DNA of 64,000 bases from Paenibacillus rhizosphaerae. Its GTDB lineage: Bacteria > Bacillota > Bacilli > Paenibacillales > Paenibacillaceae. The notes under the pieces were generated by a model. The model did not search any database, was not told where the DNA came from, and saw only the letters and a list, made by a program, of their open reading frames with translations. This document shows positions 51,038-61,788 of the stretch, in pieces; within the stretch, counting starts at the first letter, position 1; each line of letters begins with the position of its first letter. The stretch lies in assembly GCF_014192015.1 (NCBI RefSeq), contig NZ_JACHXJ010000003.1, forward strand, positions 919,200-983,199, written 5' to 3'. A program made the position numbers and the translations under genes.

Positions 51038-52873
51038 CTACAATTCGGTGCTGAATGCTTTTCGTTCAAACTGCTTGCTGTGCAGATCGGTATAAACCCC
51101 GTTTTTAAGTAGAAGTTCTCCATGATTTCCCTCCTCAATAATAGCTCCGTCCTTAACGACGAGAATCTTGTCGGCGGCCATGATCGTGGAGAGGCGGTGG
51201 GCGATCACGATGCTCGTTTTGTCCCTCAGAAGGAGATGCATCGCTTTTTGAATGTAATATTCCGATGCCGTGTCCAGCGATGAGGTAGCCTCATCCATAA
51301 TAATAATGGACGGGTTTTTCAAAAGAACTCTCGCAATGGAAATTCTCTGTTTCTCGCCTCCGGACAGCTTGATTCCCCGGTTTCCGACGACCGTGTCGTA
51401 CCCTTCGGGTAGCCCGGTGATTAAATCATGAATATACGCCGCTTTGCAGGCCTTGATCATCTCTTCCTCGCTCGCACCGCTATCTGCGTACAACAAGTTC
51501 TCTCGTATCGTTCCGTTGAAGAGGTAACTATCCTGTGTGACGAGGCCAATTTGCGAGCGCAAGGATTCCAGCGTCATATCGCGAATATCCGTCCCTCCGA
51601 TGCAGATGCTTCCGGCATCCATCTCGTAAAGACGCGGAATCAGGTTGGTGATGGTCGTTTTCCCGGCTCCGCTCGGGCCGACGAGGGCAGTCATTGTGCC
51701 GGAGGCTGCGGTGAAAGAAATGTCCTTCAAGGCCTGTTTATCCTTCTGGTACGCAAAACACACGTCTTTGAAAACGATGTCTTGTTTCATTAAGTCCACG
51801 GCCTTGACAGGAGGCAGATCCACGATTCCGGGCTCCATATCAAAATAATCAAAAATACGTTCAAAGAGCGCAACCGATCTTTTAATATCCACGTATAGAT
51901 TCGTCATTTGGCCAAAGGGGCCGTAAATCCGTCCGAGCAGCGCCACAAAGCTGATAATCGCTCCGACCGTAATTTCTCCATGGATGAACAGGTAACCTCC
52001 GTACAGATAAATAAGCATCGGTCCCAGGCTCGTAAACGTAGATAAGATCATCATGAACCAGCGGCCGGCCATGGATTCCCGGATCTGGAGCCGCGTCGAC
52101 TCCCTGTTAATGGTTCTGAAGCTGTCATACTCCTTCTCTTCCCGCGTGAACAGCTTCATCAACAAATAACCGCTGAGGCTCAGCGTCTCCTGAATGATAT
52201 GGTTCTGTTCAGACATTTTTTCCTGCGTCTGCTTGGCCAGCTTCCATCGCACGTTGCCCATTTTTCTTGTCGGTATAATAAACAATGGCACGATCAAGAT
52301 GCCCATGACGGCTAGCTTCCAATTCATGACCACAAGCGTGGCAACCGTGGTGCAAAGCACGAACAGATTACTGGCAAAATTGATCACCGTGCTGTTGAAG
52401 ACGCCTTGGATGCCGGAAATATCGCTCGTCATCCGCGTAATGACCTCACCCTGCTTGACGGCGGAGAAAAACTGCAGAGGCATTTGCTGCAAATGCCTGT
52501 ACATCTGATTCTTCATATCGAAAACGATACTCTGAGAGATAAAAGAGTTTAAATAGCTCTGCCATACGCCGAGCAGTCCCGACACGACTGTGGTTCCCAG
52601 TGAAATCAGCACCAGCTCTGCCAGAAGTCTCATATTTTTGTCCGGAAGCGCATGATCGACGATCCGCTGGATCAGAATCGGAGGCAGCAGCCCCAATAAA
52701 GACGAAACCAGCAGGATCAACAGCACCAGCATCGTCTGCTTCCAATATGGCTTGAAATACTTGAAAATACGAATCAGCATAGCCTTCGACATATTGGGTT
52801 TCTGCTGAGTGTCATCGAATTTCATCCTGCCAAAGCCCGCCCCTGGCATGCCTCCCCCATACATTTTGGACAT
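51038..52873 (-). CDS. ABC transporter, fused permease-ATPase (multidrug type)
   Basis: 611 residues. The N-terminal six-span domain includes LPPILIQRIVDHALPDKN; the ATPase has Walker A GPSGAGKTT, the signature LSGGEKQRISIARVL, Walker B IIIMDEATSSLD and IVIAHRLST. It is a homodimeric exporter of the YfiB/BmrA or lipid-A type. The start follows GAGGG. It is divergent from a MarR gene that overlaps its control region. Confidence 0.95.
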   Translation of the reverse strand: MSKMYGGGMPGAGFGRMKFDDTQQKPNMSKAMLIRIFKYFKPYWKQTMLVLLILLVSSLLGLLPPILIQRIVDHALPDKNMRLLAELVLISLGTTVVSGLLGVWQSYLNSFISQSIVFDMKNQMYRHLQQMPLQFFSAVKQGEVITRMTSDISGIQGVFNSTVINFASNLFVLCTTVATLVVMNWKLAVMGILIVPLFIIPTRKMGNVRWKLAKQTQEKMSEQNHIIQETLSLSGYLLMKLFTREEKEYDSFRTINRESTRLQIRESMAGRWFMMILSTFTSLGPMLIYLYGGYLFIHGEITVGAIISFVALLGRIYGPFGQMTNLYVDIKRSVALFERIFDYFDMEPGIVDLPPVKAVDLMKQDIVFKDVCFAYQKDKQALKDISFTAASGTMTALVGPSGAGKTTITNLIPRLYEMDAGSICIGGTDIRDMTLESLRSQIGLVTQDSYLFNGTIRENLLYADSGASEEEMIKACKAAYIHDLITGLPEGYDTVVGNRGIKLSGGEKQRISIARVLLKNPSIIIMDEATSSLDTASEYYIQKAMHLLLRDKTSIVIAHRLSTIMAADKILVVKDGAIIEEGNHGELLLKNGVYTDLHSKQFERKAFSTEL

Positions 52874-52914
52874 GGGTCACCCTCCCTATGGTTATGGATA
52901 CATTGATCAGATTA

Positions 52915-52973
52915 TTGACTTGATAATAAGGTACCTGTATGATTATGTCAAGGTACCTTATTATCAGGTACCT
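52915..52973. promoter_or_regulatory. Divergent promoters over a 16-bp perfect inverted repeat
   Basis: TGATAATAAGGTACCT (52921-52936) and AGGTACCTTATTATCA (52951-52966) are perfect complements with a 14-base spacer, and GGTACCTG follows. The plus promoter is TTGACT (52915-52920), 17, TATGAT (52938-52943). The minus promoter is TTGACA (52951-52946), 17, TATTAT (52928-52923). Both -10/-35 elements sit inside the repeats. Confidence 0.8.
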
Positions 52974-52995
52974 GAATATTAAGGAGGAACGAACC

Positions 52996-53466
52996 ATGAA
53001 CGAAAACAATACAAGCTTAATGGAAGAGATATTCCAGTTTATGAAACTATTGCGCAGATATCAGTTTCATGTTCGCGGAGATCAGGATCATTTCGGAGAT
53101 CCCCACCGGGGACAAGGACGAGTGCTCGCGCTTCTGAAAATAAAACCTGAAATTACGCAAAAGGAGTTGACGTATTTGCTCAATATGCGTAATCAGTCTC
53201 TTGGCGAGCTCCTCACCAAACTCGAGCGGAATGGCTTAATCACCAGAGCCCCGTCGGAAGATGACCGCAGGGTCATGAACGTAAAACTGACGGAAGCCGG
53301 GGCGAAAGCCGCCGATCAGCTCGAACAGCAGCAGCAGGATGAGAATAAGCTCTTCGATTGCCTGAATGAAGAAGAGCAGGCCAAATTAAGCGAATATATG
53401 AATCGATTGATCAATCAGATGGAGCAGCAGTTGGGAGGCGATGCAGGTTCGGGAGACAGAGAATGA
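52996..53466 (+). CDS. MarR-family regulator of the divergent exporter
   Basis: 156 residues, ITQKELTYLLNMRNQSLGELL as recognition helix and DDRRVMNVKLTEAG as wing. AAGGAGG precedes the ATG. The long leading segment is helical. It should repress itself and the ABC exporter through the GGTACC repeats. Confidence 0.92.
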   Translation: MNENNTSLMEEIFQFMKLLRRYQFHVRGDQDHFGDPHRGQGRVLALLKIKPEITQKELTYLLNMRNQSLGELLTKLERNGLITRAPSEDDRRVMNVKLTEAGAKAADQLEQQQQDENKLFDCLNEEEQAKLSEYMNRLINQMEQQLGGDAGSGDRE

Positions 53467-53564
53467 CAGTTACTTTCCAACGGAACAACAAGTGGTGTTA
53501 AATTTCCAAGTGCATAATCTAAACGAGACGATCAAACACGAGTAAGTTTCCTACCGATTATATA

Positions 53565-53596
53565 CAAAAAAGGCTCCCTCGCGGGAGCCTTTCTCT
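53565..53596 (-). terminator. Terminator of groESL
   Basis: AAAGGCTCCC and GGGAGCCTTT pair around TCGC; T runs lie on both sides, so it also ends the marR gene. Confidence 0.85.
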
Positions 53597-53628
53597 TATT
53601 GCTATAATCAGGCTTTGGGAGCCTTATA

Positions 53629-55257
<1,629 letters not shown>

Positions 55258-55349
55258 GTTGATAAAAACCTCCCATAAATGATATAGATGTTGCTCATAT
55301 GTTCAGGCTCTTCGCCGAAAATTCAATCCTTGCCGGATCAAAGAAACGC

Positions 55350-55631
55350 TTAGCCTACGATTGCATGTATGTCGCTTTCTTTCATAATCAAATATTCTTT
55401 ACCTTCATATTTGATTTCTGTTCCGGCATATTTGGAGAACAATACACGGTCGCCTTCTTTAACTTCCAAAGGAACGCGTGCCCCGTCTTTAACGGCTCCG
55501 CTGCCAACAGCGATAATTTTGCCTTCTTGCGGCTTTTCCTTGGCGGAGTCCGGAAGGACAATCCCGAACGAAGTCGTTTCCTCTTGTTGGATTGGTTCTA
55601 CCAAAACGCGGTCACCCAAAGGTTTGATCAT
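55350..55631 (-). CDS. groES: Co-chaperonin GroES
   Basis: 93 residues, the start MIKPLGDRVLVEPIQQEE, with the mobile loop and VLFSKYAGTEIKYEGKEYL. It caps GroEL. The gene starts the operon after the CIRCE element. Confidence 0.98.
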   Translation of the reverse strand: MIKPLGDRVLVEPIQQEETTSFGIVLPDSAKEKPQEGKIIAVGSGAVKDGARVPLEVKEGDRVLFSKYAGTEIKYEGKEYLIMKESDIHAIVG

Positions 55632-55692
55632 GAAAAATAGCCTCCTTATTTAGTATGTTGTGCTTCGGTTAAAGTCTGGTTGACGATTCTTG

Positions 55693-55719
55693 TTAGCACT
55701 CGACAACGTTCAGTGCTAA
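55693..55719 (-). promoter_or_regulatory. CIRCE operator (HrcA), one mismatch
   Basis: TTAGCACTC-N9-CAGTGCTAA on the plus strand; the consensus is TTAGCACTC-N9-GAGTGCTAA, so one base differs. It lies just downstream of the promoter, as expected for HrcA repression. Confidence 0.9.
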
Positions 55720-55730
55720 CAACCACTTTT

Positions 55731-55759
55731 ATGATACTCAACTTGGGAACAGATTTCAA
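55731..55759 (-). promoter_or_regulatory. SigA promoter of groESL
   Basis: The minus strand has TTGAAA (55759-55754), 17 bases, TATCAT (55736-55731), just before CIRCE. Confidence 0.7.
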
Positions 55760-55951
55760 GTCCTCTTTGAAGCATTTTTCTAAGAACTTCACACTTTTCA
55801 TAGCACCTCCGCCGAACCCGTCCCATCCTCCGCCGGACAAGCCTGTTACAGGCCTCCGCAGCGAATAAGACACCCTCCATCATTGTATCCACCCGAATCC
55901 GAAATATGCCGTTTTCCGTGATTTCTGAAAAAGAAATGCGCGTTTTCGAAG

Positions 55952-55992
55952 AAAAGAAAAAAGCATTCTTTTTCCGTCAAGAAAAAGAATGC
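55952..55992 (-). terminator. Terminator of tatC
   Basis: GCATTCTTTTTC and GAAAAAGAATGC pair perfectly, with a minus-strand TTTTTTC exit. Confidence 0.85.
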
Positions 55993-56002
55993 CTGTGTCC
56001 TC

Positions 56003-56773
56003 TTATTGCGGTTCGGCCGGGAACCGGTATCTGGCCTCCACCGCCGCATCCGCGGCCAGCTGCTTGCGGTACACGACAGAGGATAAAAACACGCTGAATT
56101 CATACAGCACAAGCAGCGGAATCGTCACGAGAAAATCCGAAATGAAGTCCGGCGGCGTAATGACGATCGCGATAAATACGAGGGCAAAATAGGCGACTTT
56201 CCGCATTTTCCGCAGCCGCAGCGGGTTCAGAATCCGCAGCTTGGTCAGAAACATGACGATGATCGGCAGCTCGAACAGCAGTGCCACCGGCACGACCAAT
56301 GTAAACAAAAAGCTGAAGTATTGGGAGATGCCGTACGTCTCCTTTAGTCCCATCGACTCGGTCACCTGGGTCGTAAAGCCCAGCGCCATCGGGAATACAA
56401 CGTAATAGCCGAAGGCAAGACCGGCCAGGAACAGCAGGAATACGTAAGGCACATAGCGCAGCGCGGCTTTGCGTTCCACTTCACGGAGTCCCGGGCTGAC
56501 GAAGGCCCACAGCTGGTACGCCGTAAACGGAATCGTCGCTACGAGCGATACGATCATGGCGATCTTCATGTACATGCCGATCCCGTCCCAGAAGGAAAAT
56601 GCGTGCAGCTCGAAATCCTTGGCCGAGTCGACGCTGATCAGGTACTGGTAGATGGGATTGGCGCAGACCAGGCCGACCACAAGCCCGAGCACCAGCACGA
56701 CCAGGATGTATATGATCCGTTTGCGCAGCTCGCCCAAATGCTCGACGATCGACATTTCTTCCTGTTTTTCCAC
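56003..56773 (-). CDS. tatC: Twin-arginine translocase subunit TatC
   Basis: 256 residues and six spans. MSIVEHLGELRKRIIY and the FSFWDGIGMYMKI region are the signal-binding N-terminus and loop. GTG start, with AAGGTGA upstream. It forms the receptor with TatA and exports folded proteins. A terminator-like hairpin separates it from tatA. Confidence 0.97.
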   Translation of the reverse strand: MEKQEEMSIVEHLGELRKRIIYILVVLVLGLVVGLVCANPIYQYLISVDSAKDFELHAFSFWDGIGMYMKIAMIVSLVATIPFTAYQLWAFVSPGLREVERKAALRYVPYVFLLFLAGLAFGYYVVFPMALGFTTQVTESMGLKETYGISQYFSFLFTLVVPVALLFELPIIVMFLTKLRILNPLRLRKMRKVAYFALVFIAIVITPPDFISDFLVTIPLLVLYEFSVFLSSVVYRKQLAADAAVEARYRFPAEPQ

Positions 56774-56821
56774 GTGAGGTCACCTTCCTTCTCGGTTCCT
56801 AAGCCTTCCGGACAAAACAAA

Positions 56822-56844
56822 ATCCCTCCCCGCAAGGAAGGGAT
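56822..56844 (-). terminator. Terminator-like hairpin between tatA and tatC
   Basis: On the minus strand ATCCCTTCC pairs with GGGAGGGAT, followed by TTTTGTTTTG. Readthrough is needed for tatC unless it has its own promoter, so this may set the TatA to TatC ratio. Confidence 0.6.
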
Positions 56845-56875
56845 GGATATGGACTGCCTGGATTTCTCCCCGAAA

Positions 56876-57136
56876 TCACTCCGGCAGGCGCTTATCTTGG
56901 GCAGCGCTGCTCTGCACAGGTGCAGGCTGCTGCGTTTCACTTGCGGCCAGCGGCTTAGGCTCGCTCTTGCGCGGCGCCTGATCGTCCTCGCCGATGATAT
57001 CGCGGGCACCGTCCTTGAACTCGCGGAATGTGCGGCCTACGGCCCGTCCGAGTTCAGGAAGCTTGTTGGGTCCAAACAGCAGCAATGCCAAAATGACCAG
57101 TAAAATAATCCCTGGCACTCCGATTCCACTCAGCAT
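56876..57136 (-). CDS. tatA: Twin-arginine translocase subunit TatA
   Basis: 86 residues: one span (GVPGIILLVILALLLFGPNKL in parts), the FGP hinge, an amphipathic helix (LGRAVGRTFREFKDGARD) and a charged tail. ATG 57136 follows AGAGGAGA by 10 bases. The upstream extension lacks a site. Confidence 0.96.
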   Translation of the reverse strand: MLSGIGVPGIILLVILALLLFGPNKLPELGRAVGRTFREFKDGARDIIGEDDQAPRKSEPKPLAASETQQPAPVQSSAAQDKRLPE

Positions 57137-57352
57137 ATAGTATTCTCCTCTCTGTACTTTACTCTTAACCAAAATCCGGATATGTAACACACCGTGTCCG
57201 AGTAAAGCAGATCATTGATGGAAGTTTGCATGTCGATTGGGCTTGTTCACAGCAATGACATAAAATTGCCACACCGCCATCATACCATAACACGGATGAT
57301 TACAATATCAATTAAGTGTGACAATTTTGAAAAAAGTCAGGTAAATGCTGGA

Positions 57353-57838
57353 TTATTGGCGGAATTGCCCGGTCACCATCAGCAGCGCTTCCGGCAGCTG
57401 GTCCATAATGGCCGCCAAATGCTCGTGCACGCCCTTGGGCGAACCCGGCAGGTTGACGATCAGCGTCCGTCCGCGGATGCCGACAATGCCGCGGAACAGC
57501 ATGGCGGCGCGGTTCTTCTGCATGACGGTCGCCCGCATGGCCTCCGCAATCCCCGGCACCTCCCGCTCGATAACCCGGCGGGTGGCCTCCGGCGTTACGT
57601 CCCGGATGGCAAGCTCCGTACCTCCGGTCGTGAGCACCAGATCCGCCTGGAAATAATCCGTTAATTCAATGAGCGACGCGATGATATCATCCTGCTCGTC
57701 GGGAACGATGCGGTACTCCACGATCTCCCCGCCCAGTTCCTCCTCCACCAGCTCCCGGATGACCTGTGCGCTCGTATCTTCACGTTCACCTCGGGCTCCC
57801 TTATCGCTTGCCGTCAGGATCGCTGTTCTCCACACCAT
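57353..57838 (-). CDS. Molybdopterin adenylyltransferase (MogA/MoaB-like)
   Basis: 161 residues. LTASDKGARGEREDTSAQVI, TTGGTELAIRDVTPEA and LPGSPKGVHEHL are the family motifs. It adenylylates molybdopterin before metal insertion. moaC follows 79 bases upstream on the same strand in the transcript order moaC then this gene. Confidence 0.93.
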   Translation of the reverse strand: MVWRTAILTASDKGARGEREDTSAQVIRELVEEELGGEIVEYRIVPDEQDDIIASLIELTDYFQADLVLTTGGTELAIRDVTPEATRRVIEREVPGIAEAMRATVMQKNRAAMLFRGIVGIRGRTLIVNLPGSPKGVHEHLAAIMDQLPEALLMVTGQFRQ

Positions 57839-57917
57839 AAGATCACCCCTCCTCCTTTAACCCTAAGTTCTTATCTTTGTGAACCCTCTGATCCGAGCAG
57901 GTCTTCTTCGACTATGC

Positions 57918-58391
57918 TCAAGCTTCGCGGCTGTAATCGCCGCTCTTGCCCCCGGTCTTGGATTCCAGCCGGGTCGGACCGATGACCATATCCTTCTGCA
58001 GCGCCTTGCACATGTCATAGACGGTCAGGGCGGCAGCCGATACGGCGGTCAGCGCCTCCATCTCGACGCCGGTCTTGCCCGTGGTCTTCACGGTTCCTTC
58101 TATATAAAGTTCATCATTTCCATTATCGCTGAAATGAATATCAATGCCTGTCAGCGGCAGCGGGTGGCACATCGGAATGATATCCGACGTTTTCTTCGCC
58201 GCCATGACGCCGGCGACGGAAGCGACGGCGAGCACGTCTCCTTTGCCGATCCGCCCTTCCTTGATCCGCGCCAGCGTCTCCGGCGCCATCGTGACCGTCG
58301 TGCAGGCCACCGCCGTACGCGCGGTGACGTCCTTCTCCGAGACGTCCACCATTTTGGCCCGGCCTTGTTCGTTAAAATGCGTCAGATCCAT
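57918..58391 (-). CDS. moaC: Cyclic pyranopterin phosphate synthase MoaC
   Basis: 157 residues: THFNEQGRAKMVDVSEKDVT, then MCHPLPLTGID and GVEMEALTAVSAAALTVYDM hold the catalytic lysine and metal-free active site. It makes cPMP with MoaA, which is not in this window. It overlaps the cyclo-ligase by 20 bases. Confidence 0.97.
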   Translation of the reverse strand: MDLTHFNEQGRAKMVDVSEKDVTARTAVACTTVTMAPETLARIKEGRIGKGDVLAVASVAGVMAAKKTSDIIPMCHPLPLTGIDIHFSDNGNDELYIEGTVKTTGKTGVEMEALTAVSAAALTVYDMCKALQKDMVIGPTRLESKTGGKSGDYSREA

Positions 58392-58998
58392 CGTCAGCCC
58401 CCTCGTTCATCGTGTATATCCCTTGGTCGGTTATGAGGACCTGAAGACGGGCGTCGTTCTCGTCCATGGGGACCCGGTCCACGACCTGCGGCGCAAAACC
58501 GATCCCCGCCCACACGGGCATGGTACCGTCCCCGGCCTCAGCGGACCACCGTTCGTGCAGCCGGTCGTAGTAACCCGCACCGTAACCGAGTCGGCCGCCC
58601 TCCATATCAAAAGCGAGACCGGGCACCAGCACCGCATCCGGCAGCACTCCGTCCGGCTCGGCCTGCACCTGCCCGGGATCCGGCTCCAGGATGCCGTATG
58701 CGCCGGCCTGAAGCTCGCCCCACCGCCGCAGCCGGTGAATCGTCATGGAACGATCCTCCGGTTGGCAGCGCGGGACGTACACATCCACGCCCCGAAGCCA
58801 GGCCCGCTCGATCAGCGGCCGCGTGTCCAGCTCGCTTCGGAACGGAACGTACACCATTACGCTCCGGCAGCCAGACGCTTCCATCCACGCCCATGCATGA
58901 CGGCAAGCCTGATCGGAGGCGTGTCTTCGCTCCTCTTCCGGCAGACCATCCCGCACCTGCCGCATGGCAAAGCGAAGACGCGCCTTCTCTTCTTTCAT
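58372..58998 (-). CDS. 5-formyltetrahydrofolate cyclo-ligase
   Basis: 208 residues. LVPGLAFDMEGGRLGYGAGYYDR is the ATP and folate binding motif; PFRSELDTRPLIERA lies earlier. It converts 5-formyl-THF to 5,10-methenyl-THF. It starts the transcript that runs through moaC, an unusual partner seen in related genomes. Confidence 0.95.
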   Translation of the reverse strand: MKEEKARLRFAMRQVRDGLPEEERRHASDQACRHAWAWMEASGCRSVMVYVPFRSELDTRPLIERAWLRGVDVYVPRCQPEDRSMTIHRLRRWGELQAGAYGILEPDPGQVQAEPDGVLPDAVLVPGLAFDMEGGRLGYGAGYYDRLHERWSAEAGDGTMPVWAGIGFAPQVVDRVPMDENDARLQVLITDQGIYTMNEGADDGSDAF

Positions 58999-59190
58999 TC
59001 AAGCCGCCCCCTGTGGCATCCAACGACGCTTTCGATATTCAGTCCTGCATCCGTTGATTTGCTCTTATCTTACCACTGTTGCTTCTCTTTCGCCAAGATT
59101 GTCCTGAAGTCCTGCACCGCAAGTCGCGCATTCTCCGTATTTCATGTAAACTGATCTTATTAAGATGATAGATGGAGGTTGCAACGGCAC

Positions 59191-61155
59191 ATGCTTCTTC
59201 AAGCGAGTGGAATCAAAAAATTATACGGCATCACGCCCGTGCTGGAAGGCATCAACCTGCAGGTTCAGGAGAGGGAACGCATTGGCCTCGTCGGCGTCAA
59301 CGGCGCGGGCAAGTCGACCCTTCTGCAAATTTTGGCAGGGGAAATGTCCTATGACGGCGGGCAAATTTATAAATCGAAGGAAACGACGATCGGTTATCTC
59401 GCCCAGAACAGCGGTCTGCAGTCCGACCGCACCATTTGGGAAGAAATGCTGAATGTGTTCACCCCTTTAATCGAAACGGAAAAAGAGCTCCGGGTGATGG
59501 AGCAGCAGATCGCCGATCCGGCGGTCATGGACAATCCGAAGAAATACCAGGAGCTTCTGGACCGCTATGCCTCCCGTTCGGACTGGTTCAAGGACCACGG
59601 AGGCTACGAAATGGAGACGCGGATCCGCAGCGTGCTGCACGGCATGGGCTTTGGCAGCTTTGCGCCGGAGACCCCGATCGCCACGCTCAGCGGCGGGCAG
59701 AAAACCCGGCTCGCGCTGGCGCGCATCCTGCTGCAGGCCCCGGACCTGCTCATGCTCGACGAGCCGACCAACCACCTGGACATTGCGACGCTGACCTGGC
59801 TCGAGGATTATTTGCGCGCGTATTCCGGATCGCTGCTGGTCGTATCCCATGACCGGTATTTTCTGGACCGCCTCGTAACGACCATCGTCGAGATCGAGCG
59901 GCATCAATCCAAGCGGTATACGGGCAATTACAGCCGGTATATGGAGCTCAAGGCGGCCGAGTACGAATCCCAAATGAAGATGTACGAGAAGCAGCAGGAC
60001 GAGATCGCCAAGATGGAAGCTTTTATCCAGCGCAACATCGTCCGCGCGTCGACCACCAAGCGGGCCCAAAGCCGTCGTAAGGCACTCGAGAAAATGGACC
60101 GGATGGACAAACCGGCCGGCGATTTGAAGAAGGCCCACTTCTCCTTCGAGGTCGAGTACATGTCCGGCAAGGAAGTGCTGCAGGTTCGGGACTTGTCCGT
60201 GTCGTTCCAGCCACCGAAGGCGCTGTTTAAGGACGTATCCTTCGACCTGCGCCGCGGAGAAACGGTCGCGCTCATCGGGCCGAACGGGATCGGCAAATCG
60301 ACCCTGCTCAAGTGCCTGATCGGAAGCAGCCAGCCGCAGACCGGGGCAATCCACTGGGGGACCAAGGTCAAAATCGGGTATTACGACCAGGAACAGACCA
60401 ACCTTAATCCTTCCAATACCGTGCTCGAGGAGCTCTGGAGCGCCTACCCGCACATGGAAGAGGCCCGGATTCGCACCGTGCTCGGCAACTTCCTGTTCAG
60501 CGGCGAGGACGTGCTCAAGAAAATCGCTGCGCTCAGCGGCGGCGAGAAGGCCCGGGTATCGCTGGCCAAGCTGATGCTGCTGGAAGCCAACATGCTTATA
60601 CTGGACGAGCCGACCAACCATTTGGACCTCTTCAGCAAGGAAGTGCTGGAGTCGGCCCTGATCGATTATGAAGGCACCCTGCTGTTTATTTCGCATGACC
60701 GGTACTTTCTGAACAAAATGGCCGAACGCATTATTGAGCTTCATCCCGAAGGGACCGAGCATTATCTCGGCAACTATGACGACTATGTAGCGAAAAAGCA
60801 GGAGCTGGAGGAGCTCAGCCAAGAAGCGCTTGAGCAGGCAGGCGGAGCCGCTGGCAAGAACAGCCCGTCCAAGCCGGAGGCAGCAAACGATAACGGCGAT
60901 AAATCCGGCGTATCTTCGTTCGAGGCCGACAAGCAGGCCAAGCGCGAGGAGCGAAACCGTCAGCGCAGACTTGCCGTGCTGGAGGAGCAGATCCAGAGCC
61001 TGGAAGAGGAAATTTCGGAACTAGACGCGGAAATGGCCAAGCCGGAGGTTTACCAGGACTATGTCGCGTTGCAGGAGCATCAGCAGCAGCAGGAGGAAAA
61101 GAAAAGCCAGCTGGAAACGGTTTATGCCGAATGGGAGACATTGGCCGCGGAGTAA
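59191..61155 (+). CDS. ABC-F family ATPase (YdiF-like)
   Basis: 654 residues with two ATPase domains. Walker A GVNGAGKST and GPNGIGKST; signatures LSGGQKTRLALARIL and LSGGEKARVSLAKLM. The linker between them and the C-terminal coiled coil (about 560-654) fit ribosome-acting YdiF. No membrane part. The ATG lies 12 bases after GGAGG; TTG 59179 is too close. Confidence 0.94.
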   Translation: MLLQASGIKKLYGITPVLEGINLQVQERERIGLVGVNGAGKSTLLQILAGEMSYDGGQIYKSKETTIGYLAQNSGLQSDRTIWEEMLNVFTPLIETEKELRVMEQQIADPAVMDNPKKYQELLDRYASRSDWFKDHGGYEMETRIRSVLHGMGFGSFAPETPIATLSGGQKTRLALARILLQAPDLLMLDEPTNHLDIATLTWLEDYLRAYSGSLLVVSHDRYFLDRLVTTIVEIERHQSKRYTGNYSRYMELKAAEYESQMKMYEKQQDEIAKMEAFIQRNIVRASTTKRAQSRRKALEKMDRMDKPAGDLKKAHFSFEVEYMSGKEVLQVRDLSVSFQPPKALFKDVSFDLRRGETVALIGPNGIGKSTLLKCLIGSSQPQTGAIHWGTKVKIGYYDQEQTNLNPSNTVLEELWSAYPHMEEARIRTVLGNFLFSGEDVLKKIAALSGGEKARVSLAKLMLLEANMLILDEPTNHLDLFSKEVLESALIDYEGTLLFISHDRYFLNKMAERIIELHPEGTEHYLGNYDDYVAKKQELEELSQEALEQAGGAAGKNSPSKPEAANDNGDKSGVSSFEADKQAKREERNRQRRLAVLEEQIQSLEEEISELDAEMAKPEVYQDYVALQEHQQQQEEKKSQLETVYAEWETLAAE

Positions 61156-61244
61156 GCCGATTTTCCACAAATGGAGCCGGCGGAAGCTCAAATGTTCGAA
61201 CTTTTGTCAAATTTACAAAAAAAGTTTTGATGTTAAGATTCCAC

Positions 61245-61504
61245 TTATTCACAGCCTTATCCCCAAAAAAAGTGCATAACTTCCAACAAAAGATGGCCTT
61301 AAGGGCCTTTTTTTGTTGAGCAAATGCGCCTCTTTGTAAAATATCCATCTTTATCCACCAAATTATCCACATTATCCACAGTTCCCACAGGAAACCTGTG
61401 AAAAACCTATCCCCGATTTTCACCCCTTTATAAACCAGCGGTTTTATTAAGAAACAGGTGGTTGTGCACAATTTCGTTGGTATATGTGGATAACCTTGTC
61501 CACA
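61245..61504. promoter_or_regulatory. DnaA-box cluster between ydiF and tsaD
   Basis: Exact TTATNCACA boxes: TTATTCACA (61245-61253), TTATCCACA (61363-61371) and TTATCCACA (61372-61380), and on the minus strand TTATCCACA (61485-61493). Near matches: TTATCCACC (61351), TTATGCACT on minus (61271-61279), TTGTGCACA (61462-61470), TTGTCCACA (61496-61504). dnaA/dnaN are absent, so this is not oriC. Binding is inference. Confidence 0.75.
61284..61319 (+). terminator. Terminator of the ABC-F gene
   Basis: CAACAAAAGATGGCC pairs with GGGCCTTTTTTTGTTG around TTAA. It is palindromic enough to work both ways. Confidence 0.75.
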
Positions 61505-61663
61505 TCTTGACAAGGACCAGGTCCTAAGATATAGCCCCAAAATAGGTCCCGATCTGCCGATTCGCTTTTTTTTCCGACAAGCATGACAGGAGCCTTCGAC
61601 GGCATGGCGGCTTTTTCGTCTCCTATTCTCGGACAACAACCGCCATCACCGCCAAGGATGCAA

Positions 61664-61702
61664 AACAGCCTGCCGTCTCATCAACGAGACAACAGGCTGT
61701 TC
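61664..61702 (-). terminator. Terminator of the tsaB-rimI-tsaD operon
   Basis: AACAGCCTG-GTCTC pairs with GAGAC-CAGGCTGTT; the minus-strand exit is TTTTGC. Confidence 0.7.
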
Positions 61703-61788
61703 ACTTTCACCAGGTCTATGTTTGCTGATTTCCCTCCGGCTCGGGCCGGGTATCATGATCGGGAAAGCGTACGGCCGGGCGTTCGGGC

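Larger units (their letters stand above)
55632..56002. other. groES control region and tatC 3' region
   Basis: The 371-base interval holds the CIRCE site, a promoter and the tatC terminator. Bases 55760-55950 show no further feature. Confidence 0.6.

Noticed and set aside
61245..61504. Replication origin oriC
   Set aside because: No dnaA, dnaN, rpmH or AT-rich unwinding region with DnaA-trios is seen; genes are ydiF and tsaD.
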